Source: Acinetobacter sp. ANC 3813 (GTDB lineage Bacteria; Pseudomonadota; Gammaproteobacteria; Pseudomonadales; Moraxellaceae). From it: a stretch of DNA of 64,000 nucleotides. Made by a program: the position numbers and the translations under genes. Location: NCBI RefSeq assembly GCF_002135435.1, contig NZ_NEGK01000001.1:186001-250000 (forward strand), in the 5' to 3' direction. Shown here in pieces: positions 8,607 to 16,749 of this stretch (position 1 is its first letter; the number at the start of each line of letters is the position of its first letter). Below the pieces are notes generated by a model, which ran no database searches, was not told the origin of the DNA, and saw only the letters and a list, made by a program, of their open reading frames with translations.

Positions 8607-9356
8607 TTAAGCCTCTGGAGCTTCTTTAACTTCTTCAGCTTTTGCTTGTGCATTTGCTTGTGATTGCGCATATTCTTTACCAGCAAGAATCGCGTTAGCC
8701 ATAGCAGAAGCATAAAGAGTAACTGCACGGATCGCATCGTCGTTACCAGGAATAACGTAATCTACGTTGTCTGGGTTAGAGTTTGTATCAACGATACCGA
8801 TAACAGGGATACCCAAGTTTTTAGCTTCTTTGATTGCAATTGCTTCGTGATCTACATCGATTACGAATAATGCGTCAGGTAAACCACCCATGTTTTTAAC
8901 ACCGCCAAGAGCGCGTTCAAGTTTTTCCATCTCACGAGTACGCTCTAAAGCTTCACGTTTAGTAAGCTTAGCGAAAGTACCGTCAGTAGATTGAGTTTGA
9001 AGGTCTTTTAAACGGTTGATAGATTGACGAAGAGTTTTCCAGTTCGTCAACATACCGCCTAACCAGCGGTGATCTACATATGGTTGACCAGCGCGTTGGG
9101 CTTGTTCACGGATGATTGCAGAAGCTGCACGTTTAGTACCAACGAACAAAACTTTGTTCTTTTTGCTAGCCAAGTTGTTAGCAAAGTTCAAAGCATCATT
9201 TAACGCAGGAACAGTATGTTCAAGGTTGATGATGTGAATTTTGTTACGCGCGCCAAAGATGTAGTCGCGCATTTTTGGGTTCCAAAAACGTGTTTGGTGA
9301 CCAAAGTGTGCGCCTGCTGTTAGAAGGTCGCGCATGCTTACGTTGTAATCTGCCAT
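8607..9356 (-). CDS. rpsB: 30S ribosomal protein S2
   Basis: Structural protein of the small ribosomal subunit. The 249-residue product begins [20 protein letters not shown] and contains the S2 signatures [12 protein letters not shown] and [15 protein letters not shown]. An upstream in-frame ATG at 9413 would add 19 residues unlike any S2; the ATG at 9356 has AAGGTAAAG before it and matches the family start. The C-terminal tail is alanine- and glutamate-rich, as usual. It is first gene of the rpsB-tsf operon, preceded by a structured leader. Confidence 0.97.
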   Translation of the reverse strand: MADYNVSMRDLLTAGAHFGHQTRFWNPKMRDYIFGARNKIHIINLEHTVPALNDALNFANNLASKKNKVLFVGTKRAASAIIREQAQRAGQPYVDHRWLGGMLTNWKTLRQSINRLKDLQTQSTDGTFAKLTKREALERTREMEKLERALGGVKNMGGLPDALFVIDVDHEAIAIKEAKNLGIPVIGIVDTNSNPDNVDYVIPGNDDAIRAVTLYASAMANAILAGKEYAQSQANAQAKAEEVKEAPEA

Positions 9357-9392
9357 TTTCTTTACCTTAAAGTTTGGGTTAGGCCTCCATAT

Positions 9393-9451
9393 ATCCGCAT
9401 TCTCCACCCCCAAAAGGGCACCCAGAGAAATGTGTCGATATATGTGCGGAT
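9393..9451 (-). promoter_or_regulatory. Structured leader of rpsB, candidate S2 autoregulatory element
   Basis: In the transcribed (minus) strand, ATCCGCA (9451-9445) pairs with TGCGGAT (9399-9393). Inside, TTCTC (9429-9425) pairs with GAGAA (9404-9400), and a CCC/GGG pair closes a small loop. The nested stem ends 36 bases before the rpsB ATG. S2 is known to repress its own operon through the leader in gammaproteobacteria; assignment here is by position and structure only. Confidence 0.5.
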
Positions 9452-9565
9452 TTTATTGCCCCATCGCACAAAGCCCGTGAAAGATATTCACGAAAAAGCA
9501 TTTGATAAAATGGGCGGCTATTTATACCATAGTCACATATAAATTTCCAAAAGTTTTTAGAGATC

Positions 9566-10393
9566 ATGAACAGTACTTACGAAGCTCCCCGCCGTTTAAT
9601 CAAAACACCAGACGAAATTGAAAAAATGCGTGTGGCTGGCCGGCTGGCAGCTGAAGTTTTGGATATGATCAAACCGCATATTGTTCCCGGTGTGACTACC
9701 CTCGAACTTGATACGATTTGTCATGACTATATTGTCAATAAACAAGAGGCGATTCCAGCATGTTTAGGTTACGGCGCAGCACCAGGCCGTCCTGCGTTTC
9801 AGCATGTGATATGCACATCAGTCAACCATGTGGTGTGCCACGGCATTCCATCTGATAATAAAGTCTTGAAAAAAGGCGACATCTTAAATATTGATGTAAC
9901 AGTCATTAAGGACGGTTATCACGGCGACACCAATATGATGTATATCGTAGGCGGTGAAACATCTATTTTAGCCAACCGTCTGTGCAAAGTTGCGCAAGAA
10001 GCCATGTACCGCGGCATTGCGACTGTAAAACCGGGTTCTACTTTGGGTGATATCGGTAACGCGATTCAAACTTATGTGGAATCTGAACGTTTTGGCGTAG
10101 TTCGTGAATATTGCGGTCATGGTATTGGCACGGTATTCCATGACGAACCGCAAGTACTGCATTATGGCCAGCCAAATACCGGCATGATTTTTGAAGAAGG
10201 CATGACCTTCACGATTGAACCAATGGTCAATGGCGGCGACTGGAAAACTAAACTGCTTGGCGATAAATGGACTGTCGTGACTAAAGACCACAGCTTATCT
10301 GCCCAGTATGAACACACCATTTTAGTGACCAAAACCGGTGTAGAAATTTTAACTGCGCGCCCTGAAGAAGATTTATCACGCTTTCAAAACTAA
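9566..10393 (+). CDS. map: Type I methionine aminopeptidase
   Basis: Removes the initiator methionine from nascent proteins; cytosolic dinuclear metalloenzyme. All ligands of the family are visible in this 275-residue protein: D110 (NIDVTV), D121 (HGDTN), H185 (GHGIG), E218 (IEPM) and E249 (YEHT), with the substrate-binding H92 in CHGIP. No N-terminal zinc-finger extension is present, so it is the short bacterial form. It is divergent from rpsB, a conserved arrangement, and ends in a strong terminator. Confidence 0.96.
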   Translation: MNSTYEAPRRLIKTPDEIEKMRVAGRLAAEVLDMIKPHIVPGVTTLELDTICHDYIVNKQEAIPACLGYGAAPGRPAFQHVICTSVNHVVCHGIPSDNKVLKKGDILNIDVTVIKDGYHGDTNMMYIVGGETSILANRLCKVAQEAMYRGIATVKPGSTLGDIGNAIQTYVESERFGVVREYCGHGIGTVFHDEPQVLHYGQPNTGMIFEEGMTFTIEPMVNGGDWKTKLLGDKWTVVTKDHSLSAQYEHTILVTKTGVEILTARPEEDLSRFQN

Positions 10394-10410
10394 GCGATGA
10401 TCTAAGCAGA

Positions 10411-10445
10411 CATAAAAAAGACCGCAATTTGCGGTCTTTTTTATG
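10411..10445 (+). terminator. Terminator of map
   Basis: A 16-bp perfect stem (CATAAAAAAGACCGCA with its complement) closes a 3-base loop, with a T-run in the right arm. It begins 17 bases after the stop. Confidence 0.85.
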
Positions 10446-10790
10446 TCAAAACTGTAAGGATAAGCACGCTGTAAAAATAATGCGGCGTCTCACAATGCCG
10501 ACCTATTTTTATGGCCATCGTCTAATTTATCTTGCAAGCTAAAAATCATGCTTAATTGAAGCCAAAATACTCATCAAAAGTACATACATATATAGAGCAA
10601 GAACAATCAGATCAATTTATTTTCCACTCAAATCCTAAGAGTTTTCAAATTTTTATTCACTTAAAACTTGTCTGCTTATTTTTTACAGACTTTTTTCAGA
10701 TTGGTGCAATTCTCACTCCCCTTTATGCACCATTTTAGGATAATATAGTGTGCTTTTTAATTTTTAATCCCTATAAGAAGGAATACTGCC
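10446..10790. other. Intergenic region upstream of aspC
   Basis: About 345 bases without a credible gene. The last 90 bases hold an inverted pair of heptamers, annotated separately, then GATAAT at 10739-10744, a plausible -10 box lacking a good -35. The remainder is AT-rich and featureless. Confidence 0.45.
10702..10732 (+). promoter_or_regulatory. Inverted TGGTGCA/TGCACCA pair in the aspC promoter
   Basis: TGGTGCA (10702-10708) and TGCACCA (10726-10732) are a perfect inverted pair separated by 17 bases, just before a GATAAT -10-like box. The same heptamer recurs upstream of glnA in this window, so a shared nitrogen-related activator is possible. Confidence 0.4.
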
Positions 10791-12020
10791 GTGGACGTAC
10801 GTCTCTCTGATCGTGTAAATGCCATCAAACCGTCCCCAACTCTTGCTGTAACGAACAAAGCTGCTGAATTGAAAGCTGCGGGTAAAAACGTTATTGGTTT
10901 GGGCGCTGGCGAACCTGATTTCGACACACCACAACACATCAAAGACGCAGCAATTGCAGCGATTAATAACGGCTTTACAAAATATACAGCTGTTGACGGT
11001 ACTCCAGGCCTTAAAAAAGCAATTATTGCGAAATTAAAACGCGATAATAACCTTGACTATGCTGCCAACCAAATCTTGGTTTCTTGCGGCGGCAAACAAT
11101 CTTTCTTTAACTTGGCACTTGCTTTGTTAAACAAAGGTGATGAAGTCATTATCCCTGCTCCATTCTGGGTAAGCTATCCAGATATGGTGATCATTGCTGA
11201 AGGCGTTCCAGTAATTGTGAAATGCGGTGAAGAACAGCGTTTCAAAATTACACCTGCTCAATTAGAAGCGGCTATTACTGACAAAACTCGTTTAGTTGTT
11301 TTAAACAGCCCTTCAAACCCTACAGGTATGATCTACACAAAAGCTGAATTAGAAGCTTTGGCTGACGTACTTCGTAAATACCCAGAAGTTTATATCGCGT
11401 CTGACGACATGTATGAACCAATCCGCTGGGATGACGAATTCTACAACATCGCAACTGTTGCTCCAGATCTTTACGACCGCGTAATCGTTCTGAACGGTGT
11501 GTCTAAAGCATATGCAATGACTGGCTGGCGTATTGGCTATGCAGCGGGCCCTGCTAAATTGATTGGCGCAATGAAAAAAATCCAATCTCAATCTACTTCT
11601 AACCCAACTTCTATTTCACAAGTTGCTGCAGAAGCTGCATTGAATGGTCCTCAAGACGTTCTTGAGCCTATGATTGAAGCATTCAAACGCCGTCATGACT
11701 TAGTTGTAAACGGTCTGAATGCAATCAACGGTATTTCTTGCCTACCAGCTGACGGCGCGTTCTATGCTTACGCAAACATCCGTCCATTGATTCGTGCGAA
11801 AGGCTTAAAATCTTGCACAGAATTCTCTGAATGGTTATTGGAAGAAACTGGTGTAGCTGTTGTTCCTGGCGATGCATTCGGTTTAGGCGGTTTCATGCGT
11901 ATTTCTTACGCAACTGCTGACGAAGTGCTTGTAGATGCGCTTGCTCGTATCAAAAAAGCTGCTGATTCAATCGAAGGCGTAGACGCTGCGATTGCTTCAA
12001 TTGCTGCTGAAAAAAAATAA
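10791..12020 (+). CDS. aspC: Pyridoxal-phosphate aspartate/aromatic aminotransferase, class I
   Basis: Transfers the amino group between aspartate and 2-oxoglutarate in amino acid and nitrogen metabolism. The 409-residue protein has the Ib-subgroup signatures: GLGAGEPDFDTPQHI near residue 37, N176 in SNPTGM, Y208 after SDD, PLP lysine K239 in GVSKAYAMTGWRIGY, and the substrate-carboxylate arginine in GFMRISYA. It starts with GTG preceded by AAGAAGGA, and no upstream ATG fits. It is monocistronic with a strong terminator. The symbol is by analogy; substrate preference within the class is not decided by sequence. Confidence 0.9.
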   Translation: MDVRLSDRVNAIKPSPTLAVTNKAAELKAAGKNVIGLGAGEPDFDTPQHIKDAAIAAINNGFTKYTAVDGTPGLKKAIIAKLKRDNNLDYAANQILVSCGGKQSFFNLALALLNKGDEVIIPAPFWVSYPDMVIIAEGVPVIVKCGEEQRFKITPAQLEAAITDKTRLVVLNSPSNPTGMIYTKAELEALADVLRKYPEVYIASDDMYEPIRWDDEFYNIATVAPDLYDRVIVLNGVSKAYAMTGWRIGYAAGPAKLIGAMKKIQSQSTSNPTSISQVAAEAALNGPQDVLEPMIEAFKRRHDLVVNGLNAINGISCLPADGAFYAYANIRPLIRAKGLKSCTEFSEWLLEETGVAVVPGDAFGLGGFMRISYATADEVLVDALARIKKAADSIEGVDAAIASIAAEKK

Positions 12021-12042
12021 TTTGATTTAAACATCAAATTTG

Positions 12043-12071
12043 AAAAACCCGCGAATTTCGCGGGTTTTTTT
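12043..12071 (+). terminator. Terminator of aspC
   Basis: AAAAACCCGCG and CGCGGGTTTTT pair around AATTT, followed by more T. It starts 22 bases after the stop codon. Confidence 0.85.
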
Positions 12072-12120
12072 ATGGTTTGAATTTCACGGCTTAAATTTTA
12101 AAGACTTAATAATTCGGTAT

Positions 12121-12813
12121 CTAAATGTCGTGAAGCCCCCAATAGACTTCTGTTTTAGGCGTACAAAAAAATCCTTCGAAAAAATAAATTTCTAAAATTT
12201 GATCAATGATTTTTTTTGAAGAACATAAAAAAGTACAGTGACTGTCCCAATGTGTAGCAAATAGAAGCTGATGATCTTCAGTGTAATCACATACATCAAG
12301 CAGATCATTTGCGATCAAATAATCAATCTGCATTTTTTTCGGTTGATTTATCCCATGCTCATCAACTGTCAGCAAAAAGTCATAGCCGATTTCTTTCAAT
12401 GCATATAAAAGCGGATTTTCTAAAAATGGTGAAATGTGCCCATCGTCACATGGGTTAATAATATTACTTTCTTCGTACAAACGAAGGATTTGTTTTTCCC
12501 AAGTTTTATTTTGAAATTGTGGCTTTATTCCGCCAATCATTGTTCTTAATGCAACATCAATTTGAGAGATATTCTCCAGCCCAGCTAAATTTAAAATTTC
12601 ATGCCATGAAATTGGATAACCGCCTTTGATAAACCCATTTTTTTCAGGCCACTTTTCAACATTTTAACGTTCCAGTTCCAATGTAACTGCTTTATAAAAT
12701 GGATGCAAAACGATATACACCGATTCAAAAACGCCCTGATAATATTCTAAAACTTTTCCATCATAAGGATAAGAGGCGTAAATTTCAGGAATCAATACAT
12801 TATTTTCTTTCAT
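12121..12813 (-). pseudogene. DUF2711-like gene broken by an in-frame TAA
   Basis: Reading the minus strand from the ATG at 12813 gives 49 codons (MKENNVLIPEIYASYPYDGK onward), then TAA at 12666-12664. The same frame continues without a shift for another 181 codons (NVEKWPEKNGFIKGGYPISW onward) to a stop at 12121. The two parts together look like one soluble protein of about 230 residues, which I tentatively place with DUF2711 proteins (ending FEGFFCTPKTEVYWGLHDI). The ATG overlaps the end of the upstream DMT transporter by 14 bases, suggesting former translational coupling. A downstream ATG at 12540 could give a 139-residue fragment, but it has no good ribosome site. A sequencing error cannot be excluded. 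Confidence 0.65.
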
Positions 12814-13693
12814 GATTTATATCTTCTAATTTTAAATTTTTTGTATCACCCTTCTGAGCCGAAGCCCAAATCACCAAGCCAATCCCTGCTAAAATAATCA
12901 CCGCTGACAGAATAATACGCCAGCTCAACGGCTCGCCTAAAAACAAGGCGCCGCCAATAATGGCCAAACACGGCACAGACAATTGCACACTGCTGGCCGT
13001 TACACGGTCTATCTGCTTCACAATGGCATACCAAAGCACATAAGCGCCACTGGATGCTAAACTGCCTGAGAGTATCGCCAGAATGATACCTTTGGGCTGT
13101 GTGAAACTTTGGCTGTACAACGTAATATAAACCAATAGCACAAAAGGAACAGCCAGCACAAAATTGGCAAGGCTGCTCACCAGAGGATTTTGCATATTTT
13201 TGCCCGCGATACTGTACATGGCCCAACCTATGCCTGAAAGCACCATCATTCCCGCATAGAGCAGATTAGGCGCAGAAGCACCTGGCAGCAGCAAAATTAA
13301 AATTCCTAAAATGGCAATCGCCAGCCCGATACCGCGGCGTACATTAATTGTCTCACCATGGCAAAGCCCATACCCCACCATACTCAACTGTACTGTACCA
13401 AACAGGAGCAATGCGCCCACCCCTGCATCAATATGCAAATAGGCCATAGAAAAAGCCACAATATACAGCGCTAAATAAAAGCCGTTTTTAATGTTCCACT
13501 CTATTTTAGTGCCGTGCGCAGATTGATCATGAAGTGCTGTTAAAGCATATAAAAGCAGTAAAACCGCCGCCCCGCTGCATACACGGATCAGACTAAAACT
13601 CATGGGATCAATCTGATGCTGAGCCAAAGCCAAACGGCACAAAATAGAATTGGCAGCAAAGGCTATCATCGCAATACAAATTTTCAGCAGCAT
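12800..13693 (-). CDS. EamA/DMT-family transporter
   Basis: Inner-membrane drug/metabolite transporter of 297 residues with about ten membrane segments in two EamA repeats. The conserved FGTVQLSMVGYGL segment lies near residue 93, and the second repeat has SSGAYVLWYAIVKQID. These proteins usually export small metabolites such as amino acids or solutes; the substrate is unknown here. The C-terminus overlaps the first bases of the broken downstream gene, so the two probably formed an operon. The ATG at 13693 gives the expected first helix. Confidence 0.85.
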   Translation of the reverse strand: MLLKICIAMIAFAANSILCRLALAQHQIDPMSFSLIRVCSGAAVLLLLYALTALHDQSAHGTKIEWNIKNGFYLALYIVAFSMAYLHIDAGVGALLLFGTVQLSMVGYGLCHGETINVRRGIGLAIAILGILILLLPGASAPNLLYAGMMVLSGIGWAMYSIAGKNMQNPLVSSLANFVLAVPFVLLVYITLYSQSFTQPKGIILAILSGSLASSGAYVLWYAIVKQIDRVTASSVQLSVPCLAIIGGALFLGEPLSWRIILSAVIILAGIGLVIWASAQKGDTKNLKLEDINHERK

Positions 13694-13989
13694 ATTTGAG
13701 CATCCTTATTCAACTGCATTGCTTAGATATAGCCAATTCCGTTTATGAAATCTATAGGGCTTTTCTACTTATGCTTATTCAATTCATAGATTAAAGATGA
13801 TCTGGTAGATATGGTCGCATGGGCTGTACTACATCTTAAAATTCAACAGTCCTACCAACTCCATAAATATAAGCCAAAACAGCCAAAATATTTTTTTGAT
13901 ACATTTAACTTTTTAATATCTTTGTAAATAGTTTCATTTAAACTTTAAAATACGTTCAAATAATGCCGTTAGACTATTGAGGGCAACAC

Positions 13990-14238
13990 ATGCGCTATAA
14001 AATTATTGATGTATATCAAAAAGAAAATATTAAGCACTACATTGCCAAATGCCTGAAGCCCCGTTCGCCTCAATTTATTATTATTCAAAGCTCACAAACG
14101 CTCTGTTTGAACTTAGATATTATTGATGTAAACCCCAAAACATCAGTCACCACATGGGCAACAGGTGAAGAAATTGCCATGAAAATTCTGCAGCAATTTG
14201 ACAGCTTTGATAAAACCTATCTCTCTTATAGCCACTAA
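13990..14238 (+). CDS. Small uncharacterised soluble protein
   Basis: 82 residues beginning MRYKIIDVYQKENIKHYIAK, with short beta-strand-like stretches (FIIIQSS, LCLNLDIIDV) and no membrane segment or cysteine cluster beyond two isolated cysteines. GAGGGCAAC precedes the ATG, a reasonable ribosome site, and codon use resembles neighbouring genes. I do not recognise the family. It stands alone, with about 150 bases to the next gene. The prediction rests on frame length and ribosome site. Confidence 0.55.
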   Translation: MRYKIIDVYQKENIKHYIAKCLKPRSPQFIIIQSSQTLCLNLDIIDVNPKTSVTTWATGEEIAMKILQQFDSFDKTYLSYSH

Positions 14239-14386
14239 TAGCTCCATCTATCAGCGCACCGCACATATAAGTCTTACCAAATAGACTCATCATTCTATTT
14301 CTATGCGTTGACCTTCAGCCTATTTTTTGATTAATTGTTATTAAGTTCCAAAAAGGAACCTTGATCAAATTAAGGACGAGAACCAA

Positions 14387-14821
14387 ATGAATCCAAAAGA
14401 AATGACTGGCTTGCAGCTTCTTCAAGCAATGTGCGCAGGTAGAATACCAGCTGCCAGCATCAGTGAAACGATACCTATGCATCCTTTTGAAGTGTCTGAA
14501 GGAAGCATCAGCTTTAAAGCCAAAGCAGATCAGCGCCATTTAAACCCATTGGGCGGCGTGCATGGCGGCTTTGCAGCGACAGTATTGGATTCGGTCACAG
14601 GCTGTGCAATTCACACCATGCTCGAAGCTGGCGTAGGCTATGGCACAATCGATCTGAATATTAAAATGTGCCGTCCAATCCCTCAAAATAAAGAACTCTT
14701 GGCAATTGGCACTGTGATTAATGTCAGTAAAAATCTGGGTATTTCTGAAGGTAAAATCATTGATGAAGATGGAAAACTTTATGCGCACGCCACTGCAACC
14801 TGCATGATTATTCGTCCTTAA
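14387..14821 (+). CDS. PaaI-family hotdog thioesterase
   Basis: Probable acyl-CoA thioesterase of 144 residues with a single hotdog fold. The family signature HLNPLGGVHGGFAATVLDS (about 50-68) includes the N-P-x-G-x-V-H-G-G motif that positions the thioester; the second half carries TIDLNIKMCRPIP and ends HATATCMI. Such enzymes hydrolyse aromatic or medium-chain acyl-CoAs; the substrate is unknown and no CoA-metabolism gene is adjacent. AAGGACGAG lies upstream of the ATG. Confidence 0.88.
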   Translation: MNPKEMTGLQLLQAMCAGRIPAASISETIPMHPFEVSEGSISFKAKADQRHLNPLGGVHGGFAATVLDSVTGCAIHTMLEAGVGYGTIDLNIKMCRPIPQNKELLAIGTVINVSKNLGISEGKIIDEDGKLYAHATATCMIIRP

Positions 14822-14838
14822 TCCTACATTTGAAACCC

Positions 14839-14875
14839 TCTGAGATAGAGTTAAAGTATTGGCCTCTATCTCAGA
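14839..14875. terminator. 12-bp inverted repeat between convergent genes
   Basis: TCTGAGATAGAG and CTCTATCTCAGA pair perfectly around a 13-base loop, 17 bases after the thioesterase stop and 10 bases before the end of the opposing gene. It is a likely bidirectional terminator, with only a weak T-run. Confidence 0.5.
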
Positions 14876-14884
14876 AAAGGCAGC

Positions 14885-15328
14885 TTATACCACCTGCTGA
14901 TAATTTTTGTGCTGAATTTGAGGACGGTTCAAACTCTTCCAAACGCAATAAAATTGAAATAGTGCACTCACATTAAGAGTTGCTTTATCCGCCAAATCAG
15001 CAGACCATGCCTGTGCAGAGTTTTTACCCGTCAACAAGTTGCCTTCAATGGCGTATACATACTGGTTTAACTGCGGGTTTGCCTGAGTTTTTTCTCTTAG
15101 AATCGTATTAATTAGCGGCTCTTTTTCAGCATTTATAATCCACTTTTCAGCGAGCCACAATTGCAATAAATCGCCTAAGTACAGTGGCTGCTTTGCTGCT
15201 GGCCAAATTTTCACATAGGCATTTTCTACAGGCGTATAATATTGCGCAGGGTCATTCACAATAGACAGGTATTGATCTTGATAAGCTTGAAGGTTTGAAA
15301 ATAGATGAGAAATAGTCAGCGTATTCAT
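14885..15328 (-). CDS. Uncharacterised soluble protein
   Basis: 147 residues starting MNTLTISHLFSNLQAYQDQY. No signal or membrane segment is seen; the sequence is rich in leucine, tryptophan and glutamine and probably all-helical. The frame extends 12 codons upstream, but the ATG at 15328 is preceded by AGGAGAAAGCGA, a clear ribosome site, and is chosen. I do not recognise a family and the neighbours give no hint of role. Confidence 0.6.
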   Translation of the reverse strand: MNTLTISHLFSNLQAYQDQYLSIVNDPAQYYTPVENAYVKIWPAAKQPLYLGDLLQLWLAEKWIINAEKEPLINTILREKTQANPQLNQYVYAIEGNLLTGKNSAQAWSADLADKATLNVSALFQFYCVWKSLNRPQIQHKNYQQVV

Positions 15329-15539
15329 TCGCTTTCTCCTGTTTAGCCATTTTAGTGCTGGCAAGTTGGTTTTAAATCCACACCGTTTAAGCTTTCGCCT
15401 AAACTCTCTTTGTTAAATTTAGACTAGCAACTGAATTTTCCGATTGCAAGGCTTTAAGGCGATAATTTTTCAAACTAGATTCTTTTGTTTAAATAAAAAG
15501 CATATAGCTGAAAAATGATAGAAAGATAACAGTTTTTAC

Positions 15540-15567
15540 TTGACCCTTAGTCAAATCTCCTTATAAT
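15540..15567 (+). promoter_or_regulatory. Promoter of the first tRNA-Asn
   Basis: TTGACC and a perfect TATAAT are separated by 16 bases; the -10 box ends 11 bases before the tRNA gene. Confidence 0.75.
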
Positions 15568-15578
15568 CGCATGCAGAT

Positions 15579-15654
15579 TCTCCAATAGCTCAGTCGGTAG
15601 AGCGACGGACTGTTAATCCGCAGGTCCCTGGTTCGAGCCCAGGTTGGAGAGCCA
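15579..15654 (+). tRNA. tRNA-Asn (anticodon GTT)
   Basis: 76 bases including the encoded CCA. The acceptor arms TCTCCAA and TTGGAGA pair, the D-loop has AGCTCAGTCGGTAGAGC, the anticodon arm CGGACTGTTAATCCG exposes GTT, and the T-arm has GGTTCGAGCCC. Identical to the second copy 457 bases downstream. Confidence 0.97.
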
Positions 15655-15660
15655 AATTCT

Positions 15661-15692
15661 AAAAAGCCCACGCATTATGACGTGGGCTTTTT
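15661..15692 (+). terminator. Terminator of the first tRNA-Asn
   Basis: AAAAAGCCCACG and CGTGGGCTTTTT pair around an 8-base loop and are followed by further T. Part of the duplicated cassette. Confidence 0.85.
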
Positions 15693-15995
15693 TTTGCGTA
15701 TGAAAAGCAGAGTAAATTATATAACTCTATTTTGATTTCGCTTTTTAGATTGCAAACGTCAAACCAATTTCATCCCACCTTCCTCTTTCATCCCCGTATA
15801 CGTACCAACTCAAGTTAGCACCTACTCTCCACCCATTTTACGTTTCCAAAAATGAAGCGCATTTTCTCAATTAGCCCTGCCCTACATTCCCAATGTATCA
15901 ACCAAGCTAATTGCATAAAAATTATCATTTTATTTTAAATCTGATTGTTTTTGCTTCAATTGAATGCTTTTTTTAAGTTTTTTCAATATTCTTGC

Positions 15996-16024
15996 TTGAC
16001 CAATGAGCTAGAGCTGTCTAGAAT
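15996..16024 (+). promoter_or_regulatory. Promoter of the second tRNA-Asn
   Basis: TTGACC and TAGAAT are separated by 17 bases; the -10 ends 11 bases before the tRNA. The sequence differs from the first promoter, so the duplication did not include it. Confidence 0.65.
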
Positions 16025-16035
16025 CCGCTTCAGAT

Positions 16036-16111
16036 TCTCCAATAGCTCAGTCGGTAGAGCGACGGACTGTTAATCCGCAGGTCCCTGGTTCGAGCCCAGG
16101 TTGGAGAGCCA
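16036..16111 (+). tRNA. tRNA-Asn (anticodon GTT), second copy
   Basis: Same 76-base sequence as the first copy, with encoded CCA, GTT anticodon and all conserved D- and T-loop bases. It has its own promoter and terminator. Confidence 0.97.
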
Positions 16112-16117
16112 AATTCT

Positions 16118-16149
16118 AAAAAGCCCACGCATTACGACGTGGGCTTTTT
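16118..16149 (+). terminator. Terminator of the second tRNA-Asn
   Basis: AAAAAGCCCACG and CGTGGGCTTTTT around ATTACGA-type loop; one base differs from the first copy and the T-run is shorter. Confidence 0.8.
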
Positions 16150-16170
16150 ATTGATCTCACAAATCTTTCC

Positions 16171-16626
16171 GTGATTGCCGCTGTGTTCGATCTATCCCAA
16201 AGCATCTTTTTTATTATTGGCTGTTTAGCAAGTTTTGCTTTAGTGTGCCTGATCTTTCCACGGCTGTTCTGCCGCAGGCAAAAGTTTTTCCCTAAACGTG
16301 TGATTACGCCTTTTGAAAGTAAGATGTATGCACGGCTGATCAGCGCTTTTCCGCAGCATCATGTTTTAGCCCAAGTTGCATTTAGCGCTTTAATCACCAA
16401 CCAAAATTATAAAATTCGCAATCAATTTAACCGCAAAGTAACAGATTTTGTGGTGCTGGATAAAGATTGCAATGTCGTTGTCATAATTGAACTGGATGAT
16501 CCCAGCCATATTGGCAAAGAAAAAGAAGATGCCGAACGTGATGCCATGCTGAATGAAGCCGGCTACCGCGTTTTACGTTATACCAATATTCCAAGTGCGC
16601 ATAATCTGCAAAAAGATGTGCTCTAG
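16171..16626 (+). CDS. DUF2726 domain protein with N-terminal membrane anchor
   Basis: 151 residues. A hydrophobic segment (about 9-32) is followed by a DUF2726 domain, a nuclease-like fold related to restriction endonucleases: FESKMYARL near 48, KVTDFVVLD near 88 and VIIELDDPSH near 100, then A-G-Y-x-V-L-R-Y. The D and E-x-D residues match the family's putative metal site. The start is uncertain: GTG at 16171 is used, GTG at 16183 is an alternative, and neither has a strong ribosome site. It lies 22 bases past the tRNA terminator. Biological role unknown. Confidence 0.75.
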   Translation: MIAAVFDLSQSIFFIIGCLASFALVCLIFPRLFCRRQKFFPKRVITPFESKMYARLISAFPQHHVLAQVAFSALITNQNYKIRNQFNRKVTDFVVLDKDCNVVVIIELDDPSHIGKEKEDAERDAMLNEAGYRVLRYTNIPSAHNLQKDVL

Positions 16627-16653
16627 CCCTTCAATCATAAGCTTCTAGTTATA

Positions 16654-16684
16654 AAAAAATCCCAGAGCATCTAAACTCTGAGAT
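16654..16684 (-). terminator. Terminator of the IclR regulator
   Basis: On the minus strand, CTCAGAG and CTCTGGG pair around a short loop and are followed by a T-run of seven. It lies 66 bases after the regulator's stop. Confidence 0.6.
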
Positions 16685-16749
16685 GTTTTAAAATATGCCG
16701 CCCTACATTAGGCACGTAACTGCATAAAGCCGCTTACTTTACCCAGTCT

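Larger units (their letters stand above)
15574..16149. repeat. Duplicated tRNA-Asn cassette
   Basis: Bases 15574-15692 and 16031-16149 (119 bases each, tRNA plus terminator) are identical apart from one T/C difference in the terminator loop. The 338 bases between them (15693-16030) hold no gene; the only feature in them is the second copy's promoter. Confidence 0.8.

Noticed and set aside
15693..16030. Spacer between the two tRNA-Asn copies as a remnant of an integrated element
   Set aside because: No integrase, repeat or gene fragment was found in it, only the second promoter.
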